Source: Streptomyces sp. NBC_00239 (GTDB lineage: Bacteria > Actinomycetota > Actinomycetes > Streptomycetales > Streptomycetaceae). From it: 64,000 bases of DNA. This document shows, in pieces, positions 20,793 through 29,157 of this stretch. The DNA lies in contig NZ_CP108095.1 of assembly GCF_036194065.1 (NCBI RefSeq), forward strand, positions 6,820,001-6,884,000, read 5' to 3'. Both the position numbers and the translations under genes were made by a program. The notes beneath the pieces are model-generated. The model was not told the DNA's origin. It saw only the letters and a list, made by a program, of their open reading frames with translations, and did no database searches. Every line of letters starts with the position of its first letter. Position 1 is the first letter of the stretch.

Positions 20793-20806
20793 CCAATCAG
20801 TATTGG
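20793..20806. promoter_or_regulatory. Perfect inverted repeat, candidate operator
   Basis: CCAAT-cagt-ATTGG, with 5-bp perfect arms and a 4-bp spacer. It lies 28 bp upstream of the DUF2231 gene and 88 bp upstream of the divergent regulator gene. Position and symmetry suit an operator for that regulator. Confidence 0.45.
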
Positions 20807-20893
20807 ATGTATTCGCGGAAGGGGGCAATCCGCCAGGCGGGGGATATGAAGCTGCTCGGTTACGGGCACGTGGATTGGAGTTATCGTTGATGT

Positions 20894-21742
20894 ATGACCC
20901 CTGACCCGACCCCGGCTCCTCCTCAGGCCCACACCGTTTCGGGAGTGGAAGCGGTCTCGGTGCTCGGGGACGAGGTACGCCGCAGGCTGTATGGCTTCAT
21001 ACGGCGCGCCCACCGGCCGGTGACGCGCGAGGAGGCCGCCGCCGATGCCGGTATCTCGGCCAAGCTGGCCGCCTTCCACCTCGACAAACTGGCCGCGGCC
21101 GGGCTGCTGACATCCCGATACGACCACCCGGGCGGCATCCGCAGGGTGGGCCGCAAGCCCAAGGTGTACGAGCCGGCGGACACCGACATCCGCATCTCCA
21201 TCCCCGAGCGCCGCCCCGACCTCTTGGCGGAGATCCTCATCGACGCGGTCCTCGGCCAGCAGCCGGGCGAGGACGCGCAGTCCGCTGCATTGCGCACGGC
21301 CCGCCACCGCGGTGAGGCGCTCGGGGCTGCGACACGCGCCAGCAGCCGTCCCGGCCGTCTGGGCCCCGAGCGTTCTCTCACGCTTTCGGAATCCGTGTTG
21401 GAGGAGCACGGCTTCGAGCCCGACCGGCAGGCTCCGACCGAGGTGCGGCTGCTGAACTGCCCCTTCCACCCGCTGGCCGCCCGATCGCCCGACCTGGTGT
21501 GCTCGATCAACCATGCCTTCCTCGGCGGTTTCCTCACCGGCCTTCAGGCATCTGGGATTGCCGCGGTCCTCGCCCCTTACCCGGGCCGGTGCTGTGTGGA
21601 ACTTCGCGCCGCAGCTAGCGGTGCGAGCGTGCCTGGCCCTGCCAATGGGGCGTGTGTGAAGGAGGTCTGTGCTCGGTCCGCAGGGGAGCCGGGCGGTACG
21701 TGGCCGGCATCTCGCGAGACGACGCGAAGGAGAAGATCATGA
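20894..21742 (+). CDS. ArsR-like winged-helix regulator with cysteine-rich sensor half
   Basis: 282 residues. The N-terminal half is a winged helix ([20 protein letters not shown], then [20 protein letters not shown]). The C-terminal half has NCPFHPLA, then [18 protein letters not shown], then PGRCCVEL. Related actinobacterial regulators place cysteines like this to hold an iron-sulfur cluster or metal, so it may sense redox state; this is inference. The last 45 residues after CCVEL look unlike the family, as if the original stop were lost. The end overlaps the transaldolase start (ATGA), coupling the two. Confidence 0.82.
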   Translation: MTPDPTPAPPQAHTVSGVEAVSVLGDEVRRRLYGFIRRAHRPVTREEAAADAGISAKLAAFHLDKLAAAGLLTSRYDHPGGIRRVGRKPKVYEPADTDIRISIPERRPDLLAEILIDAVLGQQPGEDAQSAALRTARHRGEALGAATRASSRPGRLGPERSLTLSESVLEEHGFEPDRQAPTEVRLLNCPFHPLAARSPDLVCSINHAFLGGFLTGLQASGIAAVLAPYPGRCCVELRAAASGASVPGPANGACVKEVCARSAGEPGGTWPASRETTRRRRS

Positions 21743-22854
21743 GTGAGAACCTGGACCGGCTGTCCGCTGAAGGCGTGGCGGTCTGGCTGGATGATCTGAG
21801 CCGGGAGCGGCTCGCCGGTGGCGGGCTGGCCGACTTGGTGCGGGAGCAGCAGGTGGTGGGTATTACCAGCAATCCGACGATCTTCGCCAAGGCGATCCGC
21901 TCGGGTGCCCGCTACGACGAGCAGGTCGGAGATCTGGCCCGGCGCGGGGTGCGCGTGGAGGAGGCCGTCCGGCTGCTGACGGCGTTCGATGTGCGCTGGG
22001 CCTGCGACGTCCTGCGACCGGTGTACGAGGCCAGCGGCGGCGTGGACGGAAGGGTGTCGCTGGAGGTGGACCCGCGTGTCGCCCACGACACGGCGGCGAC
22101 GATCGCCGAGGCACGGGCCCTGTGGTGGCTGGTGGACCGGCCGAACCTGTTCGTGAAGATCCCCGCCACCCAGCCCAGCCTGGAGGCGATCAGCACGGCG
22201 CTCGCGGAAGGCATCAGCATCAACGTGACACTGATCTTCTCCCTCGACCGCTACGACCAGGTGCTCCGCGCCTTCCTCGACGGCATGGGTCAGGCCCATG
22301 CGGCGGGTCGTGACCTGGCGTCCATCGCATCGGTGGCCTCCTTCTTCGTCAGCCGGGTGGACACCGAAATCGACAGCCGACTGGACAAGATCGGCACACC
22401 GGCCGCACTGGCCCTGCGCGGGCGGGCCGCGATCGCCAACGCGCGCCTGGCCTACCAGCACTTCGAGCAGGCCGCTGCCTCCCAGGAGTGGCAGGCGCTC
22501 GCCGCGGCTGGGATGCGCCCCCAGCGCCCGCTGTGGGCCTCCACCGGGGTGAAGGACCCCGCCTACGCCGACACCCGCTACGTCGACGAACTGGTGGCGC
22601 CCTGGGTGGTCAACACCATGCCCGAGCAGACCCTGCGCGCGGTCGCCGACCACGGCCACATCCAGGGCGACACCATCCACGGCACCTATGAGGCATCCCA
22701 GCAGGTACTCAACGACCTGGAGACGGTCGGAGTGTCCTACGACGACGTGGTGCGTGTGCTGGAGGATGAGGGCATCGCCAAGTTCACCGCCTCCGGCAAT
22801 GAACTGTTCAAGCAACTGGACGCCGAAATACACGCGACACGCACCGCCGCCTGA
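21739..22854 (+). CDS. tal: Transaldolase
   Basis: 371 residues, the length of the actinobacterial transaldolase group. It moves a dihydroxyacetone unit between sugar phosphates in the pentose-phosphate pathway. Motifs are [13 protein letters not shown] near the start, [14 protein letters not shown] with the Schiff-base lysine, and [14 protein letters not shown] [17 protein letters not shown] 21739 follows GAAGGAGAAG and overlaps the upstream regulator stop by four bases. Streptomyces usually have another tal in the main pentose-phosphate operon, so this may be a stress-linked second copy. Confidence 0.93.
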   Translation: MSENLDRLSAEGVAVWLDDLSRERLAGGGLADLVREQQVVGITSNPTIFAKAIRSGARYDEQVGDLARRGVRVEEAVRLLTAFDVRWACDVLRPVYEASGGVDGRVSLEVDPRVAHDTAATIAEARALWWLVDRPNLFVKIPATQPSLEAISTALAEGISINVTLIFSLDRYDQVLRAFLDGMGQAHAAGRDLASIASVASFFVSRVDTEIDSRLDKIGTPAALALRGRAAIANARLAYQHFEQAAASQEWQALAAAGMRPQRPLWASTGVKDPAYADTRYVDELVAPWVVNTMPEQTLRAVADHGHIQGDTIHGTYEASQQVLNDLETVGVSYDDVVRVLEDEGIAKFTASGNELFKQLDAEIHATRTAA

Positions 22855-23043
22855 CACGGCCGTCGACGAACGGTCCCAGCACCGGCAGTCACCGGCGACA
22901 ACCGATCGGCAGACACACCGGGGAACACATCAACCGCTGACAGCGCAGGGCTATCGACGACGATGGCCTGGCCACGTGCGACGAGGGCAGGGTGCGGATC
23001 ACCACCCGCCCGCGGGCCGAGCCAACGCAGCAGAGGAGAGAAC

Positions 23044-24294
23044 ATGGCCGCGAACAACGCATTCGTGATCGTCGGAGCCAGCCTGGCCGGTGCGAAGGCA
23101 GCACAGACCCTCCGCGAAGAGGGCTTCGACGGCCCCGTCGTGCTGCTCGGAGACGAAAACGAGCGCCCCTACGAAAGGCCGCCGCTGTCAAAGGGCTATC
23201 TGCTGGGCAAGGACGAGCGTGACACCGTCTACGTCCACCCTCCCCAGTGGTACGCCGAGCACGACGTGGATCTGCGCCTGGGCGCCACAGTCACCGCGGT
23301 CGACCCGGCCGGACACGAGGTGACGCTCGCTGACGGCAGCCGCATCGGCTACGGAAAGTTGCTTCTGACCACGGGGTCCTCACCGCGTCGCCTGACGGTG
23401 CCCGGAGCCGACCTCGACGGAGTGCTCTACCTGCGCCGGCTCGCCGACAGCGACCGTCTCAAGCAAGCTTTCGAGTCTGCATCCCGCATCGTGGTGATCG
23501 GCGCCGGCTGGATCGGTCTGGAGACCGCGGCCGCCGCCCGCGCGGCCGGGGTGGAGGTCACGGTGCTGGAGATGGCGGAGCTGCCGCTGCTGCGCGTGCT
23601 GGGCCGCGAGGTGGCCCAGGTCTTCGCCGACCTGCACACCGATCACGGGGTGGACCTGCGCTTCGGTGTCCAGGTCGCCGAGATCACCGGCGCCGACGGC
23701 CGGGCGACCGGCGTGCTGCTGGCCGACGGCAGCCGCATCACTGCCGACGCGGTCATCGTCGGAGTCGGTATCACCCCCAACACCCAGCTCGCGGACGCCG
23801 CCGGCCTGGAGGTCGACAACGGCATCCGCGTCGACGCCCACCTGCGCACCTCACACCCGGACATCTACGCCGCAGGCGACGTCGCCAACGCCTTCCACCC
23901 GCTCCTGGGCAAGCACATCCGTGTCGAGCACTGGGCCAACGCCGTCAACCAGCCGCAGGTCGCGGCGAAGGCGATGCTCGGCCGGGACGTGGCCTACGAC
24001 CGCGTTCCGTACTTCTTCACCGACCAGTACGACCTGGGCATGGAGTACACCGGCTACGTCGAACCAGGCGGCTACGACCAGGTCGTCTTCCGCGGCCGCA
24101 GGGACACCCGCGAGTTCATCGCGTTCTGGCTCTCCGACGGCAGGGTCCTCGCCGGCATGAACGTCAACGTCTGGGACGTCACCGACCCGATCCGCGCCCT
24201 CGTCACATCCGGCCAAGCAGTCGACGCAAAGGAACTCGCCGACGTGAACGTTCCGCTGACACAACTCCTCAACCACCCCGACGCGACCGGCTGA
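23044..24294 (+). CDS. FAD-dependent pyridine nucleotide oxidoreductase (ferredoxin/rubredoxin reductase type)
   Basis: 416 residues. It has an FAD-binding Rossmann start (FVIVGASLAGAKAAQTLREE), the RPPLSKGYL motif typical of ferredoxin reductases of Rieske or P450 systems, a second NAD(P)-binding fold (VVIGAGWIGLETAAAARAAG) and the FAD motif YAAGDVAN. The C-terminal domain ends with VWDVTDPIR. It should pass electrons from NAD(P)H to a small redox protein, but no ferredoxin gene is adjacent. ATG 23044 follows GGAGAGAAC. Confidence 0.92.
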   Translation: MAANNAFVIVGASLAGAKAAQTLREEGFDGPVVLLGDENERPYERPPLSKGYLLGKDERDTVYVHPPQWYAEHDVDLRLGATVTAVDPAGHEVTLADGSRIGYGKLLLTTGSSPRRLTVPGADLDGVLYLRRLADSDRLKQAFESASRIVVIGAGWIGLETAAAARAAGVEVTVLEMAELPLLRVLGREVAQVFADLHTDHGVDLRFGVQVAEITGADGRATGVLLADGSRITADAVIVGVGITPNTQLADAAGLEVDNGIRVDAHLRTSHPDIYAAGDVANAFHPLLGKHIRVEHWANAVNQPQVAAKAMLGRDVAYDRVPYFFTDQYDLGMEYTGYVEPGGYDQVVFRGRRDTREFIAFWLSDGRVLAGMNVNVWDVTDPIRALVTSGQAVDAKELADVNVPLTQLLNHPDATG

Positions 24295-24384
24295 AGGTCC
24301 GCGAGGGGGCCTTACGCATCAGTTCGGAACCCCGATCCGCATCGCCACCGATCAGGCAATGCCCCGCGACTTCCCGACGGCGTG

Positions 24385-24873
24385 CTACTTCACTTCTTCA
24401 AGCAGTCCTGTGGCGATGTCGAGCACGAAACCGCGTACGGATTCGCGGTGGGGGAGGTAGGGGCTCGCCTTGACGCGGCTGATGGACCATCGTACGTCGA
24501 CCTCCACGTCGTGAAAGGAATCTTCCGGCCAGGGGGGCCGAAGCCCCGACTCGCTGAGGATCGGCTCCTTGAGCCGATAGCCGGGGTACGTCAGCATCCG
24601 ACAGTCAGTGTGGTGGATGAGCATGATCTCGTCCGTTCCCAGCAACTGTTGGCTTACGGCCAGCGAGCGGATGACGTCTTCAGTGATCACTCCCCCCGCA
24701 TTGCGAATCACACTCGCTTCGCCCTCCTCCAGGCCCAGGACCGCGTAGATGTCCTGCCGCGCATCCATGCAGGCAACCACGGCCACGCGCTGGGAGGGTT
24801 CCTTCGGAAGCGGGCCGGTGTGCCGAGAGGCATAGGCCCGATTGTTCGCGAGATAGAGCTCGGTGACTGACAT
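24385..24873 (-). CDS. Beta-class carbonic anhydrase
   Basis: 162 residues. It interconverts CO2 and bicarbonate at a zinc site. The zinc ligands are visible: CMDARQD (first Cys and Asp-Arg pair) and HHTDCRML (His and Cys), with IRNAGGVITED between them. This is the short beta-carbonic anhydrase form found in mycobacteria and Streptomyces. ATG 24873 follows GGGGAGAGG; the longer upstream frame is not supported. Confidence 0.92.
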   Translation of the reverse strand: MSVTELYLANNRAYASRHTGPLPKEPSQRVAVVACMDARQDIYAVLGLEEGEASVIRNAGGVITEDVIRSLAVSQQLLGTDEIMLIHHTDCRMLTYPGYRLKEPILSESGLRPPWPEDSFHDVEVDVRWSISRVKASPYLPHRESVRGFVLDIATGLLEEVK

Positions 24874-25179
24874 CTTCGCTGCCTCTCCCCATGGTCTTGG
24901 CACGATGGCCGCTGCCCCAGGATTCTCGGCTCCGCGCATCTACCCGCCCGGCGTGGAGGGCTGTGCCGGTGCTGGCCCGCGCCGGCCGTGTCACAGCCTG
25001 GGCGAGAACCACGTCTCTCCCTTCGATAGTCGCCCCGGATACGTCCGCATACGACCCGACGCTCTTGCGGGGCGGGCACCACATGCCCCGTGCCGGGCAA
25101 TGCAGCAAGACGATCGGGCAGCGGGACACCGCCTGGCGACGTAGCCGGCCGGCTCGACCGTGCCCGTGGCCGCACACCG
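24874..25179. other. No recognisable gene
   Basis: About 300 bp upstream of the carbonic anhydrase gene. It holds that gene's promoter and otherwise shows no motif-bearing frame. Confidence 0.4.
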
Positions 25180-25545
25180 GGCGAAGCCCGTCGCTTGCGG
25201 CGCTGCCTCGAGCGGAGGAGCCTGGATAGGTGATTCGTCGGCGTGTGGCGGCCCGTGCGCCCGACGCGCCGTGACGTCGCGCGATGGGAGCGGGGTCGAG
25301 CCATCCCTAGAGGTGGCGTCAAGCCCCGATGGCCTACGTGGTCGCGGCGACCGTACCGGTCGTGCTGCTGGAGTTGACGATTGATGACCGCACGGTGCGG
25401 CTGATCCCCTGCTGATTCTGCTTCCCGCGTTCCCGGCGGTGGTCGGCACGGTGCGACATGCGACCGACTGCCTACGCGGTGGGCTGGGTGCTGATCGTCA
25501 TCACTGCAGTTCCGATGTACCGGCCCCTGCCTTCGTCGTACGGCG
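25180..25545 (+). pseudogene. Truncated duplicate of the SpoIIE-type phosphatase gene
   Basis: The DNA closely matches 29107-29470, the upstream region and N-terminal membrane part of the phosphatase gene. Shared blocks include the sequence for AYVVAATVPVVLLELTIDD and AYAVGWVLIVITAV. One-base losses and an altered stretch break the frame, and the match ends near the CTTCGTCGTAC equivalent, so the phosphatase domain was never copied or has been deleted. It forms a direct repeat with the intact gene, about 4 kb apart. Confidence 0.8.
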
Positions 25546-25642
25546 TCGACGGCGTCGTGGACGTCATCGACCGGCTCACCTACGAGCAGGACGACATGCC
25601 ACTCGTCACACCCGACACCGCAACACGGAGGAGTCCGTCAGC

Positions 25643-26548
25643 ATGACCCGCACTCCAAACGAGATGCACACCATGAAGAACCAGGTGACTGTAGGTCTTG
25701 ACGGGACACCGGAAAGCACGGCAGCCGCTCACTGGGCCGCCGGCGAGGCCGAACTCCGACACGCCCGCCTGGATCTGGTCCACGCCGAGGAATGGCTGGA
25801 ACATCCACCGCTCCCCGTCACGACCACCGAGGCACAGCGCGCCTGGGCGGAGAACCTGCTGCGGGACACCGCCGACGAGCTGCGTCACGAGCACCCTGAC
25901 CTCGGGGTCTCCACACGTCGCGTGGGCGGATTGCCCTCCCTGGCCCTCGCCCGCGCAGCGAAGGACTCCGACCTGCTGGCCATCGGCTCGCGCGGGCTCG
26001 GCGTCGTCGCCGGCTTCATCGTCGGATCCGTAGCCTCGGAGACCATCGCCGAGACCGAACGCCCCGTCGTGCTGGTGCGGTCCGCCGATGGGACGGGCAA
26101 GCCACCCGACGGCGGCCGCGCCAGCGGACCCGTCGTGGCAGGGCTGGACATCCGTCAGCCCTGCGACAATCTCCTCGCCTTCGCCTTCGAGGAAGCCGCC
26201 CACCGTGACACGACGCTCATCGTCGTCCACGGATGGACCCCGCCGCCGATTCTCAGCTACTCACCAGCGCTCAACCCGGGTATCCAGAGCGAGATGGCCC
26301 ACGCCATCACCACCACCCTGGACGAGATGCTGAGCCCGTGGCGTGACAGGTTCACCGACGTACATGTCGAACCACGTGCCCCGATCGGTCAGGCCGCGGC
26401 CCAGATTCTCCACGCGGCGACCGACGCCGCCCTCGTCGTCGTCGGCCGACGCATCCGCCGGTCCGACTTCGGCGGCCACATCGGCCCCATCGCCCACGCG
26501 TTGATGCATCACTCCATCTCTCCGGTCGCCGTCGTCGCGCACGACTGA
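25643..26548 (+). CDS. Universal stress protein, tandem two-domain
   Basis: 301 residues with two UspA domains. Domain 1 starts VTVGLDGTPESTAAAHWAAG and has the ATP signature GSRGLGVVAGFIVGSVASET. Domain 2 starts VVAGLDIRQPCDNLLAFAFE, and its equivalent signature (GRRIRRSDFGGHIGPIAHAL) is altered, so only the first domain may bind ATP. Two-domain USPs of this kind are typical of hypoxia regulons in actinobacteria. ATG 25643 follows GGAGGAG. It begins right after the phosphatase remnant. Confidence 0.92.
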   Translation: MTRTPNEMHTMKNQVTVGLDGTPESTAAAHWAAGEAELRHARLDLVHAEEWLEHPPLPVTTTEAQRAWAENLLRDTADELRHEHPDLGVSTRRVGGLPSLALARAAKDSDLLAIGSRGLGVVAGFIVGSVASETIAETERPVVLVRSADGTGKPPDGGRASGPVVAGLDIRQPCDNLLAFAFEEAAHRDTTLIVVHGWTPPPILSYSPALNPGIQSEMAHAITTTLDEMLSPWRDRFTDVHVEPRAPIGQAAAQILHAATDAALVVVGRRIRRSDFGGHIGPIAHALMHHSISPVAVVAHD

Positions 26549-26575
26549 GGCCGACCACCAGGGCAGGAGAGTCCA

Positions 26576-26716
26576 ATGGCCACACCACTCCCGGACGTCT
26601 CGGCGGTCGTACCGGAGGGTGTCACCCTGGGCCCGGTCGTTCGACGGGGAGGCCTGCCGTGTACGCAGCCTCGGCGAGCACCTGGCGCAGCATCGCTGGG
26701 GTCAGTCGGCCGGTGA
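26576..26716 (+). CDS. Short ORF, possibly the start of a truncated gene
   Basis: 46 residues from ATG 26576 with AGGAGAG before it. MATPLPDVSAVVPEGVTLGP reads like a genuine N-terminus, but it then runs into the end of the uracil-DNA glycosylase gene on the other strand and stops. It may be the beginning of a lost gene, or chance. Confidence 0.25.
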   Translation: MATPLPDVSAVVPEGVTLGPVVRRGGLPCTQPRRAPGAASLGSVGR

Positions 26717-27386
26717 ACACGTTGCGCTGGCTCACGTGGTAGCAGCCGAACACTGTCACCTCGGCGCCCGTCGGGCCCGCCGGCGTCAATGTCGTCCGTA
26801 CGCCGTGGCCGAACGCCGGGCGCGGCGGGGGCACGCTCCAGCCGGCCTCCTCCAGGGCCGAGAGGGCTGCCTGCCAGCCGAAGGTGCCCAGCACGACGAC
26901 GGAGCGCAGGGTCGGTTGCATCAACTGTGCCTCCCGGACCAGCCACACGCGGCAGGTGTCCCTCTCGCCGGTCGTGGGGCGATTGGCGGGTGGAGCGCAG
27001 TGCACGGGTGCGGTGACCCTGACTCCGTACAGTTCCAGCCCGTCATCCAGGCCCGTGGCCGTTGCCTGGGAGGCCAGGCCGAGCTCGTACAGCGTCGCGT
27101 ACAGAAGGTCGCCCGCCCGGTCGCCGGTGAACATCCGGCCCGTCCGATTCGCGCCGTGTGCGGCGGGCGCGAGTCCTGTGATCATCATGGCGGCGTCCGC
27201 GGGCCCGAACCCGGGTACCGGCCGCCCCCAGTATTCCCAATCAGCGAACGCGGGACGTTTGGCGAGGGCGGTCTCCTCACGCCACGCCACGAGGCGTGGG
27301 CAGGCGCGGCACCGCACCAGCCGCGTCTCCAGTTCGGTCAGCGTGCGGGCCTTGGCTGCGGCCCGCACCGGGTATTCCGTGGACAA
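26622..27386 (-). CDS. Uracil-DNA glycosylase, family 5 (UdgB) type
   Basis: 254 residues. This DNA-repair enzyme removes uracil and other deaminated bases. Iron-sulfur cysteines CRACPRLVAWREE start the domain, followed by EYWGRPVPGFGPADAAMMIT (active-site block GLAPAAHGANRTGRMF) and later APVHCAPPANRPTTGER. The 3' motif FGCYHVSQRNVFTGRL completes the fold. The first codon of the open frame is TTG 27386; GTG 27368, six codons on, is an alternative start. A damaged copy lies near 36290-36440. Confidence 0.92.
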   Translation of the reverse strand: MSTEYPVRAAAKARTLTELETRLVRCRACPRLVAWREETALAKRPAFADWEYWGRPVPGFGPADAAMMITGLAPAAHGANRTGRMFTGDRAGDLLYATLYELGLASQATATGLDDGLELYGVRVTAPVHCAPPANRPTTGERDTCRVWLVREAQLMQPTLRSVVVLGTFGWQAALSALEEAGWSVPPPRPAFGHGVRTTLTPAGPTGAEVTVFGCYHVSQRNVFTGRLTPAMLRQVLAEAAYTAGLPVERPGPG

Positions 27387-27662
27387 TGATCAATCCGCTT
27401 TCACAGTGACTGGTAGCGCATGGGTGAACGTCTCCGCCTTGGACAACCCCCGGCCTGTCCGAGAGCACCCTGAGCGGGGCCAGGACATCAGATACGACCG
27501 TTCCGGCGCAGGAGGCCGAGGTCCACGGGGCGCGTCGAGCCAGGTGGCGCAGTGTCCTGCCGGGTTCGTACGGTGAATAGCGAAGGGCCTGTACGGCAGT
27601 GCGGGCGAGCTGACGGCCGGCCGGTGGGGCGGGCAATCGAGTGGCGTGAGTGAGGCGGCAGG

Positions 27663-28190
27663 ATGACGAACCGTATCTGTACGGTGGGGCATTCGACGCG
27701 CGACTTCGAGGAAGTGCTGGAGATGTTGCGGAGCAATGAGATCACCTGCCTGGTCGATGTGCGGTCGTTTCCCTCGTCGAGGAAGTTTCCGCAATGGGAC
27801 CAGAACGCGGTCATTGACGCCCTCCCTCCTGATATCGGATACCGGTGGATCCCGAAGCTGGGCGGCCGGCGGCACACCCCCAAGGGCGTTCCGAGCGTGA
27901 ACGGTGCCTGGCGGGTCAAAGCCTTCCGTGACTACGCCGACTACATGGCAGGCGATGCCTTCAAGGAGGGGCTGGACGAATTGCTCGAACTGGCCCACCA
28001 CGAACGGCCGGCGATCATGTGTAGCGAGGCGGTGCCGTGGCGCTGTCACCGCCGACTGATCACCGATGCGCTGATCGTCAAAGGAGCCGAGGTCGTGGAC
28101 ATCATGTCGTCCACGACGACGAAGCCAGCGGTCCTGAACAAGAACGCGCAGGTCCACAACGGGCACCTGACCTATCCGGCGCACCCCTGA
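27663..28190 (+). CDS. DUF488 domain protein
   Basis: 175 residues with the full DUF488 pattern: ICTVGHSTRDFEEVLEML, LVDVRSFPSSRKFPQWDQ, YRWIPKLGGRR and CSEAVPWRCHRRLITDAL. The conserved Cys, Glu and His suggest a catalytic or nucleic-acid role, but none has been proven to my knowledge. It sits seven bases before an alkyltransferase-like gene in the same direction, so both are probably co-transcribed and may relate to DNA damage. Confidence 0.9.
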   Translation: MTNRICTVGHSTRDFEEVLEMLRSNEITCLVDVRSFPSSRKFPQWDQNAVIDALPPDIGYRWIPKLGGRRHTPKGVPSVNGAWRVKAFRDYADYMAGDAFKEGLDELLELAHHERPAIMCSEAVPWRCHRRLITDALIVKGAEVVDIMSSTTTKPAVLNKNAQVHNGHLTYPAHP

Positions 28191-28197
28191 GGCCACC

Positions 28198-28473
28198 ATG
28201 AGCATCATCGAGGAAGTCCGTGAGGTGGTCATCACCATCCCCGCTGGGTCCGCTGCCTCCTACGGTGACATCGCCACGCGGATCGGTACGACCGCACGGC
28301 AGGTAGGACGGGCGATGAGTCTGCTCGACGACGGCGTGCCGTGGTGGCGTGTCGTCCACGCCGACGGAACACCGGCCGCCTGCCACGACGGACAGGCACC
28401 AGAGCTGCTCAACCGCGAGGGGACCCCGATGCGGGGGACGCGGGTGGACATGGAGCGTGCACGACATCGGTGA
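28198..28473 (+). CDS. Alkyltransferase-like protein (MGMT fold without catalytic Cys)
   Basis: 91 residues, the size of ATL proteins. IPAGSAASYGDIATRIG and ARQVGRAMS match the DNA-binding helix-turn-helix of O6-alkylguanine transferases. Where the enzyme has PCHRVV, this protein has VPWWRVVHADG, with Trp in place of Cys. Proteins of this kind bind O6-alkylguanine in DNA and flag it for nucleotide excision repair. The ATG lies seven bases after the DUF488 stop. Confidence 0.9.
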   Translation: MSIIEEVREVVITIPAGSAASYGDIATRIGTTARQVGRAMSLLDDGVPWWRVVHADGTPAACHDGQAPELLNREGTPMRGTRVDMERARHR

Positions 28474-28489
28474 GGGCCCCGGGGTGCGA

Positions 28490-28628
28490 CCCGCTTGCAC
28501 CACTCATCGGGGTGTGAGGCTCCTGCTTGGTCAGCCCTCGGGACCAGGCTCGGTCGACCAGCACTCTGGCCCCGTCGCCCTCGGCCGGAGGTCATATCCG
28601 GCAGACCGCTTTCTGACCTTCGGGCCAT
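28490..28628 (-). pseudogene. Decayed DUF488 copy
   Basis: Read on the minus strand, the DNA follows the intact gene at 33775: an ATGGC start, AGAGTGCTGGTCGACCG, then GAGTGGTGCAAGCGGGTCGC (encoding DEWCKRVA). Small insertions and deletions remove the frame. It lies directly after the VOC remnant, the same order as the intact VOC-DUF488 pair. Confidence 0.7.
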
Positions 28629-28662
28629 GGCTGGCCTCCATAAACGTGGGTGTAGGAGGGAA

Positions 28663-28895
28663 TCACAAATAGTAGCGGGCGATGATTTCAAGCCGTGCGA
28701 CTTCGTCCGGGCAGGGTAGGCCATCACCCGCAAGCCGCTGGGATCGTGGACTTCGACGAGAGTGAACCCTTGAGTATTCCTGGTCGTCCTATGGGCAGAC
28801 CACGCTTTGAGTACCCGCTCGCAGCGGCGGAGGCCCTCGAGGCTTTCAGCCGTCTCACGAGCAGCGCGGCGGTACGGGTGCCGACCATGGTGGGC
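28663..28895 (-). pseudogene. Decayed VOC-family copy
   Basis: Pieces match the VOC protein at 33256: RTAALLVRR (intact copy TTAALLVGR), LRRCERVLKA (FQRCERVLRA), QGFTLVEVHDPSGL (EGFTLIEGRDPSGL). After one missing base it ends EVARLEII-RYY, as in the intact gene. The middle is deleted. With the adjacent DUF488 remnant it forms an inverted, decayed copy of the module at 33256-34137. Confidence 0.75.
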
Positions 28896-29157
28896 AGCGC
28901 GGCGCCTCCTCGACCGCCTGCCGTCATCCCCCGCGCGGCTCGACCAGTCCGTGGCAGCCACTGACCTGACGGCCTCAGCAGCGTCGATGCGCTGGTCGTT
29001 CGTCCATCCATAGCCGCTGGATTCGTGACCACCGCGTGGTCCAAGCGTGCTGCACACTCGGCATCAGTGCTGTGCCGTTCAGCAGCGGTTCTTCGTGGCG
29101 GAGCGACAGGAAGCCCGTCGCCTTGCGGCGGCGAGTGGACCACGGGAGTCTGAATGG

